A stretch of 10,985 nucleotides of DNA from an uncultured Chlorobiaceae bacterium (lineage in GTDB: Bacteria; Bacteroidota; Chlorobiia; Chlorobiales; Chlorobiaceae): positions 1-10,985 of the forward strand of contig CAILXE010000281.1 of the NCBI GenBank assembly GCA_903838095.1, given 5' to 3'. A program made the position numbers and the translations under genes. Positions 1 to 6,247 of this stretch are shown one piece after another; the first letter of the stretch is position 1; each line of letters begins with the position of its first letter. The notes under the pieces are model-generated. The model worked only from the letters and a program-made list of their open reading frames with translations. It had not been told where the DNA came from and searched no databases.

Positions 1-709
1 AATGAAAGGCCAATATCAGAGTAATGACCCTGATGGTATTGACCAAAAACGCAATGGGAACGGCGAACATCACTAAGATGATCTTGGAGAGAGTTTTATT
101 CAGTGTAAAATAACCCAGGAGTAGGCTGAGGGTTGCAATGCTGATAATATAGCGCATGCCACTGCAGGCATCAATCACCTCAAAGGTCTTGTTTGGAATA
201 TAAAGGATATTGCCCTCGCGAAAGAGAGGCACATTGAGAAGTTGCATCAGAAAACCACTTAGTTGTGACACCTTGAGCTGCAGGGGGACTGTAATCATTG
301 AATAAAACTGATCAGGGATCGGGATCAGCATGATGGTTAGTAAAATGGGGATCGCAAGTTTTTTGAGCGAGTTGAAATTAAGAAAATAAAGAAGGAGCGT
401 AATCAGCGAAATGACCATAGATAGATTGATGGCCGAGAGGAAATGAAATTTGTTGGCGACTAGGTAGAGCAGGGTTGACAAAGTCAGGATGATCATGGCG
501 GTAATTTGTTGCGAGTTGCTCTGCTGTTTATGCAGAGCCTCCCGTTTAAGCCAGACGATATATCCGATGACTGGGACCATTAAGAAGGCATGGGAGTAAT
601 CTTCCCGTTCTGTCCATTGGCTAACGAGAACTTGCACCGCTGGAAAGTAGGCGACAGCAAATAAGCCAAAAACCAGGCAGAAGAATATGATAGATTTACG
701 ATCTTGCAT
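1..709 (-). CDS. Exosortase, partial (C-terminus beyond the left edge)
   Basis: Polytopic membrane cysteine transpeptidase that cleaves and anchors proteins bearing a PEP-CTERM-like C-terminal tag. Starting at the ATG at 707-709, 236 residues are open to the window edge. Several hydrophobic segments are visible, as are conserved motifs: EDYSHAFL (36-43), LIPIPDQ (128-134), FREGNIL (162-168), the nucleophile motif DACSGMR with Cys182 (codon 164-166), and the NTIR motif with Arg227 (codon 29-31). The third catalytic residue, His, is expected about 25-45 residues later, outside the window. The start is supported by the paralog at 4083-4739, whose Cys also falls at residue 182. No convincing Shine-Dalgarno precedes the ATG, and the upstream 1.1 kb is mobile-element debris, so its promoter is unclear. 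The subtype (XrtA versus an EpsI-linked type such as XrtD) cannot be decided. It is the only exosortase here that could be functional. Confidence 0.92.
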   Translation of the reverse strand, partial: MQDRKSIIFFCLVFGLFAVAYFPAVQVLVSQWTEREDYSHAFLMVPVIGYIVWLKREALHKQQSNSQQITAMIILTLSTLLYLVANKFHFLSAINLSMVISLITLLLYFLNFNSLKKLAIPILLTIMLIPIPDQFYSMITVPLQLKVSQLSGFLMQLLNVPLFREGNILYIPNKTFEVIDACSGMRYIISIATLSLLLGYFTLNKTLSKIILVMFAVPIAFLVNTIRVITLILAFH

Positions 710-872
710 TGAATCTATTGTTGGGTGATTTTTGTAATTTTATGTCTGTCATCTCACTGGGATAATCAGTTAAGTCGGCAACTACTTTTACAGGCTGAAA
801 GCGGGTTAATACTATTTCCACACTGTGCTGAACCTGTTTAAGAATATGACAGACAGTGTCTTTATTATACAT
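696..872 (-). pseudogene. HepT-like (DUF86) HEPN toxin, N-terminal remnant
   Basis: From the ATG at 870-872 the frame begins MYNKDTVCHILKQV and runs through RFQPVKVVADLTDYPSEM. This resembles the first about 45 residues of DUF86/HepT HEPN proteins, which typically open with two helices and a loop like the one here. Similarity then stops. The frame continues with unrelated residues and ends inside the 5' end of the exosortase (stop 696-698). A full HepT is about 110-140 residues; the catalytic R-x4-6-H motif near its C-terminus is absent, so the fragment cannot be an active RNase toxin. Its ATG overlaps the stop of the upstream nucleotidyltransferase remnant by eight bases, the coupling expected of a MntA/HepT operon. 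The family assignment is from recalled sequence pattern only. Confidence 0.55.
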
Positions 873-982
873 AACCGGCATCTCTTTCAATACATTTTTT
901 AAGGAAAGGCTTCATGTTGAAACGATAGTTTACAACATCCACGGGCAGATCAGCATCTCTTCAAGATCTTGTTTGATTCCTA
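865..982 (-). pseudogene. MntA-like minimal nucleotidyltransferase (antitoxin), C-terminal remnant
   Basis: The stretch encodes IKQDLEEML, then after a one-base frame change DLPVDVVNYR, and finally KPFLKKCIERDAGYV before a TAA at 865-867. This is the pattern of the C-terminal third of small nucleotidyltransferases of the MntA (KNTase) family, where a helix like 'L..LEELLG' is followed by 'VDLV' and 'L...I..EAVYV'. The catalytic GSxxRG and DxD motifs, which lie upstream in the family, are missing and the sequence instead abuts IS3 transposase at about 983. The stop overlaps the HepT-like ATG. This is a remnant of one half of a toxin-antitoxin pair. Confidence 0.5.
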
Positions 983-1535
983 TAATGTTCTTCTCTTCTG
1001 CTTGCACTTGATACCCAGCTTGCGGCGAATCCTCTTTATTCGATGAATGCCAACCTCTATCCCATGGAAGGTGAGATCTTCCTGGAGACGTTCTGCTCCA
1101 TAGGTTTCTCTGGTTCGGCGCCGCACTGATTTCTACTTCGAGGCGAGCCTCCTCTCTCTGCCATATCGAGGGAGATGCGTTTTGCCATCGGTAGTAACCA
1201 CTCAACGATACGTTGAATTGCCTGCAAAGACTAGGGATTAGATAGTGTGCCCTCACAATTCCTTGATCATCGCGACCTCGCTGTGAGTCCTTCGCGAAGC
1301 ACGCCGCCGCCTTTTTTATTATATCTCACTCTATCTTGACTTCAGCGAGTTCTCGCCTGAGTCTGGCAAGTTCAAACTCGGTGTCGCTTAATAGTGCCTG
1401 TCAATCTCACCAAGCTTTCCTGTTTTGAAGCTTCTGACTCAGTTGGCCAAAGTCGATTTCGGCAAGGATAATCTCTTGGCAGCTTCATCAATGGAATGGC
1501 CAAATTTTTAGCCGGAGAACAAACCATTTCGGGAG
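983..1535 (-). mobile_element. IS3-family insertion sequence remnant (orfA plus 5' part of orfB)
   Basis: The minus strand encodes a degraded OrfA followed by the start of OrfB. OrfA shows a helix-turn-helix (IDEAAKRLSLPKSTLAN, then VRSFKTGKLGEID) and the leucine-zipper end (LARLRRELAEVKIE, then DIIKKAAACFAK). OrfB begins with CRQFNVSLSGYYRWQ, the usual 'CRxLGVSRSGYYxW' signature. After a frame change near 1115-1130 it continues with RTRETYGAERLQEDL, HGIEVGIHRIKRI and RRKLGIKCKQKRR. The DDE integrase core is absent. OrfA carries in-frame stops at TGA 1439-1441 (where Trp is expected), TAA 1388-1390 and TGA 1326-1328 (where Arg is expected), plus a probable frame change near its N-terminus. 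No terminal inverted repeat was recognised, because both ends appear lost. It is inactive. Confidence 0.82.
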
Positions 1536-1556
1536 AGACTGATGGAGCATAAACAC

Positions 1557-1578
1557 CCACCAGCTAAAAGCTGGGGGG
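1557..1578. repeat. Hairpin, putative IS200/IS605 right end
   Basis: CCAGCT (1560-1565), loop AAA, AGCTGG (1569-1574) form a perfect 6-bp stem. Flanking CCC (1557-1559 region) and GGG on the outside extend it with one mismatch. Subterminal imperfect palindromes of this kind are bound by the Y1 transposase as single-stranded DNA. It lies about 50 bases past the stop of the tnpA remnant. Confidence 0.6.
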
Positions 1579-1796
1579 TAATCGTATGTGCTAAAAACAC
1601 GGATACGGGTCAGCAGGCCCGTTGATTATTCGTCCACTTTTATACTCTCACCGGAGCTTGGCTCAAAATGATGCTCAAGATAACTTTTTATCATTTCATC
1701 TATAACTTGTCCCGACGTGGCACAAAAATATCCTCAAGCCCAAAAATGACGCCCCCAATATCGTTTCTTAAACACATAATAAAAATGATAAATCAA

Positions 1797-1812
1797 TCCG
1801 CCTAAAGGCGGA
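1797..1812. repeat. Perfect GC-rich palindrome; IS200/IS605 left-end hairpin or terminator
   Basis: TCCGCC, loop TAAA, GGCGGA form a perfect hairpin. It sits about 30 bases beyond the stop of the sugar-transferase gene and about 20 bases outside the tnpA remnant. On the plus strand a short T-run follows (GGTTTT); on the minus strand only a loose AT-rich stretch follows. It may be the left-end hairpin of the IS200-like element, now perhaps serving as a terminator for the minus-strand operon. The sequence does not separate these. Confidence 0.5.
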
Positions 1813-1842
1813 GGTTTTAACCCTATTTGAGACTAATAAACC

Positions 1843-3258
1843 TCAAGCCGCTCCCTTTGATTTAACAACCGCGGGGATCGTCTTGAACAGGATCTTGAGA
1901 TCAAGCCAGAATGACCAGTTTTCTATATACTCAAGATCCAACTCCAGCCACTTTTCAAACGGGAGATTACTTCTCCCGGATATCTGCCATATACATGTCA
2001 AGCCGGGTTGCACACTGAAACGCTTACGCTGGGCGCCCCGTTCAAATAGATCCACATCGCGTAAAGACATCGGTCGGGGGCCGACAAGACTCATCTCGCC
2101 ACGTAGAACATTGATCAGCTGAGGCAGTTCATCAATACTTGTCTTTCTTAAAAAATGGCCCACTCGGGTGACGCGTGGATCATTTTTTATTTTGAAGATG
2201 GGGCCTTTCGCCTCGTTGAGATGTTCAATCTCTTTGAGCCGCTCTTCGGCATCGATGCGCATCGACCGGAACTTGAACATGGGAAAGACATGCTTTCTCA
2301 TTCCTACTCGTGGTTGAATGAAGAAAACCGGTCCAGGCGAATCGAGTTTGATGATAACGGCAACAATGAAAAAAATAGGAACAAGGATTGGCACAGAAAG
2401 CAGGGCACACGTCAAATCAAACAACCGCTTGGCAAGAAGTTGCTGAGGGTCCTGTGCAACCGGCTCCATAGTCAGTAGTGGAATTCCCTTGATTTCCGAC
2501 AAGCTTATACGAGCTACCTGGACGTTGAAAATATCTGCCATAAATCGAAGCCTGATTCCCTCTTCTTCGCAGGCTATAACGATTGGTTCCGCATCGTTGA
2601 GAAGTGAGCGGGGAATGGCGATGATTACTTCATCGATGACATTATTCTTCAGGCATTCATGAATGTTCTCTACTGTGCCGATTACCGGTATGTCTAGCAC
2701 TATTGCTCCTACTCTCGATGAATCCGGGTCTATACATCCGACAATCTTAACACCCCATATCATTTTTTCCTTGAGCGCAATGACCAGTTCCCGGGCACGA
2801 CTCCTTGAACCAATAATTAATACACGAAGCGCTTTTTCCCCACTTTTGACCTGCTTTTTGAAATAGGCAATGACTATTGCGCGACTAATCAGCAACATGC
2901 AAAATTCAAGGAAAGCAAAAAGAAAAACAACTAATCTGCTTACATAGGGAATATTAAAGAAAAACAAAATTGCAAGAAGTACGGAAACGGTTAAAATAAT
3001 TGTCCGAAAAATCGACCAGGAATAACCAACCAGGCTGGTTTTTTCAGGGCTCTTATACCCTCCAAAATAGGAAAGAAAACTTGTTGTGAAGACGAGGATG
3101 AGGGGGATTAAGAAAAGATGTGAGAAAAAATTGAGTGGTTCTGTTGAAGGTATAAAGGTATCTCTTGCCCAGAAAGAAACGAGGAAGATTACAAGAGTAA
3201 AGAACTGATCAGTTAAATATACTAAATTACTTAATTCGTTGGTGGTATCTTTTTGCAT
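1843..3258 (-). CDS. Undecaprenyl-phosphate sugar phosphotransferase (WbaP/WcaJ/EpsE type)
   Basis: Integral inner-membrane phosphoglycosyl transferase that moves a sugar-1-phosphate from a UDP-sugar to undecaprenyl phosphate, the first step of EPS repeat-unit assembly. Of its 471 residues, about 11-133 form four membrane segments and about 144-245 a nucleotide-binding-like (CoA_binding_3) domain with LRVLIIGSRSRA. Residues 277-471 are the bacterial sugar-transferase domain: KRLFD (277-281), a hydrophobic re-entrant helix, DSPGPVFF (306-313), FKFRSM (328-333), the catalytic Asp-Glu pair in TSIDELPQL (D376, E377), SLVGPRP (390-396) and GLTCIWQISGRS (419-430). Length and motifs are those of an intact full-length enzyme. 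The ATG at 3256-3258 lacks a clear Shine-Dalgarno. It is intact although decayed sequence lies on both sides. The exact sugar (Glc, Gal or other) cannot be told from sequence. Confidence 0.93.
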   Translation of the reverse strand: MQKDTTNELSNLVYLTDQFFTLVIFLVSFWARDTFIPSTEPLNFFSHLFLIPLILVFTTSFLSYFGGYKSPEKTSLVGYSWSIFRTIILTVSVLLAILFFFNIPYVSRLVVFLFAFLEFCMLLISRAIVIAYFKKQVKSGEKALRVLIIGSRSRARELVIALKEKMIWGVKIVGCIDPDSSRVGAIVLDIPVIGTVENIHECLKNNVIDEVIIAIPRSLLNDAEPIVIACEEEGIRLRFMADIFNVQVARISLSEIKGIPLLTMEPVAQDPQQLLAKRLFDLTCALLSVPILVPIFFIVAVIIKLDSPGPVFFIQPRVGMRKHVFPMFKFRSMRIDAEERLKEIEHLNEAKGPIFKIKNDPRVTRVGHFLRKTSIDELPQLINVLRGEMSLVGPRPMSLRDVDLFERGAQRKRFSVQPGLTCIWQISGRSNLPFEKWLELDLEYIENWSFWLDLKILFKTIPAVVKSKGAA

Positions 3259-3343
3259 GACAGAGAATAAAGAGAAATTCTATACTCAGTTTTCTGAGTT
3301 ATTAGTTTACAATAAGTTTAGATGAAAAGAATAGCGACCAATT

Positions 3344-3437
3344 CGTCATGCCGACTTGACCCGGCATCCAGAAACTTCCGAATATTATGAATGTTGGGTT
3401 CCGGCTAAAAACATGCCGGAAGGACGACCGGCATGGA
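3344..3437. repeat. Palindromic interspersed repeat (MITE-like)
   Basis: CGTCATGCCG (3344-3353) and CGGCATGG (3429-3436) are near-terminal inverted copies about 90 bases apart. Inside, TTCCGGC (3399-3405) and GCCGGAA (3415-3421) make a 7-bp hairpin with a 9-base loop, and further CCGGCAT motifs recur. Repeats built from GTCATGCCGG/CCGGCATG units are common between genes in Desulfobacterota-like genomes. It lies in the gap between the EpsI pseudogene and the sugar-transferase gene; no ORF is seen in it. A structural role in RNA processing or termination between the two is possible but not shown. Confidence 0.65.
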
Positions 3438-3498
3438 CATTATATGTTTTATTATTTCAACAAGTTATCAGGCACACGCACATACATAGAAAGTTAAG

Positions 3499-4098
3499 TT
3501 AATAAGCAAACTCAAGGATGCTATTTACATACGTCAGGAAGACGGGGTAAAAAGCTGCAATAAAGTCTTTGCCAACATTTCTGGCCTTTTCCGGCCCGGC
3601 TTCACCGATAGGAACCGAAATTCTGATAAATGCATGTTCCTGTTTTTTGCCAGTTAATTTGTTCAATAGCGCATTAAATTTGTTCTTATATGCTTCGGGA
3701 ACTGTTTTCTCATAGGCCTGATACCAGCACATCACCAGCTCCTCTTCCATGCTTGCGATATCTCTGTGTAGAGTATCTCCTCATTGACTATGAGCAGGAA
3801 TCTGGTGGCTGGCTGACAGCCCATCCCTGTCCCGGAAAGCAGATAAGCGGTGAGTGCACCGCCGACAATTTTATCCAGGTTGAATATCCAATGTATAAAT
3901 CGACTGCCCTACCATCTTTCTCATATCTGCTTTGGGTGCAATCGTACAATTCGAGGAAGGAGATGATCGTCTAAAGGGCTGGTTTGCAAAACCTTGTAGC
4001 CTTTTACCGGCTCGAGTACTGCCTGGAAACTAACAGACTTGTTCACGTTGACCGTATTCGTACCAGTAAGCCAGAATGCCTGTCAGCAGCAGCAAAAC
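3499..4098 (-). pseudogene. epsI: EpsI-family exosortase-associated protein, multiply frameshifted
   Basis: EpsI proteins are membrane-anchored periplasmic proteins, standing alone or fused to the C-terminus of exosortases. Here the family's order is retained but spread over several frames. In turn: a membrane anchor VLLLLTGILAYWYEYG (4098 down), SVSFQAVLEPVKGYKVLQTS and PLDDHLL (about 4037-3960), FLELYDCTQSRY and DLYIGYST (3958 down), the conserved core HSPLICFPGQGW, then NEEILYTEI (about 3788-3755), and finally VMCWYQAYEKTVPEAY and EHAFIRISVPIG (to the TAA at 3499-3501). Codon phases by start coordinate mod 3 change five times, counting the change from the exosortase frame: 2, 0, 2, 1, 2, 0. 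Stops close several segments. The last 83 codons form a tidy ORF from 3750, but this is only the C-terminal third. Loss of function is near certain unless the window carries many sequencing errors. Confidence 0.85.
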
Positions 4099-4739
4099 CT
4101 ATCAGGCGTATTAATTGTTTTTCTTTTCAGGGTAAAATAATAGCCAATGAGAATACTCAGGGGCATCATCGATATCAGTGAGCGGATACCACTGCATGCA
4201 TCAACGACCTGAAATGACCTGTTTTGGACCTGCAGCACATTACCTTCTCTGAATATGGGGACCGAAAGCTGGCGCATGAAGATTTCACTTACTTCTGAAA
4301 TCTTGAGTTGCAGGGATGCGGTCAGCATTGAGAGAAGTTGATTCGGGATTGGTATAATCATAAAAAGAAGCAGGATCGCGATTGCCAATTCTTTCAAAAC
4401 GTAAAAACCAGCAATATAAATAAGGGCGCTGATAATAGAGGCGACGGTTGTCAGAAAAATCAGAGTTGGAACCTGAAGCTGAAGCGAGACAAGATACAGT
4501 AGGATGGAGGTAACAATGAGGATGAACTCAATCAGTGAGCCCCCTGTTTTATTAATGAGATGCTCTCGCTTCAGCCCGATCATGAAAACAATGATCGGAA
4601 CTATTAAAAATGCATGGATATAATCATCTGAGGCTAACCATTTCTTCGCAAATATCTTAAGTGCGGGGTAGTAACTTACCGCAAAAATTGCAAGGACCAG
4701 GGTCGGCAGAAGAGATGATTTGAGTCTGGATAGAGGCAT
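4083..4739 (-). pseudogene. Exosortase paralog, truncated after the catalytic Cys
   Basis: Starting at the ATG at 4737-4739 (14 bases after the barrel gene's TAA), the frame matches exosortases through SDDYIHAFL, MIIPIPNQ, PIFREGNVL and the nucleophile motif DACSGIR. Cys is residue 182 (codon 4194-4196), the same position as in the exosortase at 1-709. After GYYFTLKRK it breaks into INTPDRFCCC and stops at TGA 4083-4085, where sequence of the EpsI membrane anchor takes over in another frame. The NTxR Arg, the catalytic His and the last membrane helices are therefore gone. An internal deletion joining exosortase to EpsI, or decay of a former exosortase-EpsI fusion, would explain this. By eye about half of the residues match the other copy around the Cys, so this is an old paralog and not a recent duplication. 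An upstream ATG at 4767-4769 overlaps the barrel gene and is less likely. Confidence 0.85.
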
Positions 4740-4753
4740 GTTTTTTTCTGACC

Positions 4754-6217
4754 TTACCATCGGAGCCATTCCTGTTTCCAGGAAAGTGAAAACAACAAAC
4801 GATGGTCGTCGTAATCGTCGCCTATTCGGTCGGAATTTTGTCTGGTGAAGGTATAATTGAGCCCTGCGCTATAATAGCGCAAGAAGGCATAATGCAAACC
4901 GAGTCCGGTGGTAACCAGATTCTTGCGATACTCCACCAGGGTAGGATCACTGGATATCAAGGGGCTGCCAGTTACCGCAACAGGATCTTTTCGATCCTCA
5001 TACCGATAGGCTATCCGGCCATCCAGGGTTATATGATCAAATAACTCGTAGTTGAAGAGAAAGTGCGTATCCCAATAGTCGATGAAACCACGGGCATCGG
5101 TTCCTGAAAAGTTATCTACATCATAGCGTTTTTCTACCGCGAAGGTAAACGAACCGTGCTGAATCAGATAGTTGATTTCAGCAATACCATTTTCTCCCCA
5201 GTTGCCATCCTGCCCTTCGGTTTTTTCGTACGAAGGACCGCCGCCGAGTGTAGTGTTCAGTTGTTGTGAAAAATCACGGCGCCAAGACAATCGCGATTGA
5301 TGAATTTCATCATTATTTCTCAAGCCTTCATCGTATTGGGTTCCAATATAATTATAATTCAGCAATAACTTGTTTTGCCGGAAGTAGTTGTTTTCTACGG
5401 TTGCAACCAAATGATATTCGTTGAGATCGCTTGACAAGTTGTTTCTGGTGAGTCCCGGGGCCACCTCGGAGGTTGCTGCATTGGGTGCCGCATCATAGTA
5501 GTTACCGCGAACGAAACTCAGATCGGCAAGAGTCTTCCAGGTAGTGTTGAAACGGTGTTCATTGTTTAAGTGGAAGGTATAACGGTCATAATCTTTATAG
5601 TTATTAATAAGCTTCGATTCATCATTTCGCAACACAATGAAGTCGGCCCCGAGACCTACCAGACTTTGTTGATCATAAAGGTACTTTGAGCCTACTGTCA
5701 GGGTGTTGCGCCAATAGCGGGTCCTTCCCGGATCGGAAGAAAGGCCGGGGGTGGAGCTTGGAATATTCTGATTTCCTGAATCAACTGTCTCCCCGGACAG
5801 AGGGTCATGATAATCGCTGCGGAGAAAAGCGTTTGAAGCATTCAACTGCCAGGCCTTGGTTATAGAGCGCTCGGCAGAAAGAAACAGGTCGTTATCCCAG
5901 TCGGTCTGATAACCGAGCAGGTCATATTTGAGGGATGGATTGGCACGAAGTTCGAAATGATCCTCCTGGCTGTCCGAGACAAAGTCCAAAAGCGGTCGAA
6001 TAACCAGGCGACTGTAATTGTTTTCACTCGTGTTTGCCTCCTTTCCTAGAACTATATTCGTAGCTGGATTCTGTGTGGCCGGCTCAGATTGCCGATCATC
6101 ATAATCATAGGACGTGGAAAGGCCTGTTGTCATTTTGTTAGTACGGGCGAACGGGGTCGTCGGCAATAAAATGAGAACAAGTACACCAAGAGAGCCAGCT
6201 ATTTGTCGAGAGGTCAT
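4754..6217 (-). CDS. Outer-membrane beta-barrel protein of the exosortase/EPS locus
   Basis: A 487-residue secreted protein. Residues 1-24 form a signal peptide (short charged start, GVLVLILLP core, probable cleavage after PFA). The mature part shows many alternating hydrophobic/polar strands with aromatic girdles and Asp/Asn-rich turns, for example LNASNAFLRSDY, YHLVATVENNYF, KLLLNYNYIGTQY and SAGLNYTFTRQNSD. It ends on a strand with an aromatic last residue (LRW), typical for barrels assembled by BamA. This matches the large barrel proteins of PEP-CTERM/EPS loci (EpsL-like; TIGR03016-type), thought to form the outer-membrane exit for the polymer. It sits 30 bases after the export-protein gene and is surely cotranscribed with it. 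The ATG at 6215-6217 has no clear Shine-Dalgarno, so translational coupling is possible. The exact family is inferred from fold pattern and context. Confidence 0.82.
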   Translation of the reverse strand: MTSRQIAGSLGVLVLILLPTTPFARTNKMTTGLSTSYDYDDRQSEPATQNPATNIVLGKEANTSENNYSRLVIRPLLDFVSDSQEDHFELRANPSLKYDLLGYQTDWDNDLFLSAERSITKAWQLNASNAFLRSDYHDPLSGETVDSGNQNIPSSTPGLSSDPGRTRYWRNTLTVGSKYLYDQQSLVGLGADFIVLRNDESKLINNYKDYDRYTFHLNNEHRFNTTWKTLADLSFVRGNYYDAAPNAATSEVAPGLTRNNLSSDLNEYHLVATVENNYFRQNKLLLNYNYIGTQYDEGLRNNDEIHQSRLSWRRDFSQQLNTTLGGGPSYEKTEGQDGNWGENGIAEINYLIQHGSFTFAVEKRYDVDNFSGTDARGFIDYWDTHFLFNYELFDHITLDGRIAYRYEDRKDPVAVTGSPLISSDPTLVEYRKNLVTTGLGLHYAFLRYYSAGLNYTFTRQNSDRIGDDYDDHRLLFSLSWKQEWLRW

Positions 6218-6247
6218 AAGTGTATGTAATTGTACAGGGATTGTCGA

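Larger units (their letters stand above)
1557..1812 (-). mobile_element. Miniature IS200/IS605-family derivative with tnpA 3' remnant
   Basis: From about 1775 down to the TAA at 1626-1628 the minus strand encodes the C-terminal part of a Y1 (HUH) IS200-type transposase: KKRYWGRHFWA, then an in-frame TGA (1734-1736), then GYFCATSGQ, VIDEMIKSYLEHHFEP and KVDE. The usual family sequence is RYWGRHFWARGYF...D..I..Y...H, so the TGA probably replaces Arg. The upstream half, with the HUH motif, is missing. A hairpin lies on each side: 1560-1574 (CCAGCT-AAA-AGCTGG) about 50 bases past the stop, as expected for a right end, and 1797-1812 on the 5' side. That the two hairpins are the original subterminal hairpins of one element, brought together by an internal deletion, is inference. 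It cannot transpose on its own. Confidence 0.72.

Noticed and set aside
1326..1441. TGA codons read as selenocysteine or Trp
   Set aside because: Other stops (TAA) and frame changes sit in the same remnants, no SECIS-like context was seen, and the intact genes in the window do not use internal TGA.
1718..1733. TGGCAC as a sigma-54 -24 element
   Set aside because: The -12 half (TTGCA-like) is absent at the right distance and the word lies inside transposase coding sequence.
1883..2478. Plus-strand ORFs opposite the sugar transferase
   Set aside because: They are antisense shadows of a gene with clear catalytic motifs; their translations show no family features.
3344..3437. CRISPR-like or tRNA-like structure
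   Set aside because: There is no set of regularly spaced identical direct repeats with unique spacers and no cloverleaf; the symmetry is inverted, fitting a palindromic repeat.
3499..3750. The 83-codon minus-strand ORF as an independent small gene
   Set aside because: Its sequence is the C-terminal third of EpsI and the rest of the protein is found just upstream in other frames; the ATG is an internal Met.
3690..4181. Plus-strand ORFs over the EpsI pseudogene
   Set aside because: The opposite strand carries recognisable EpsI segments in order; the plus-strand products have no recognisable features.
4739..4769. Upstream start of the exosortase pseudogene at 4769
   Set aside because: It would overlap the barrel gene's end; starting at 4739 puts the catalytic Cys at the same residue as in the other copy.
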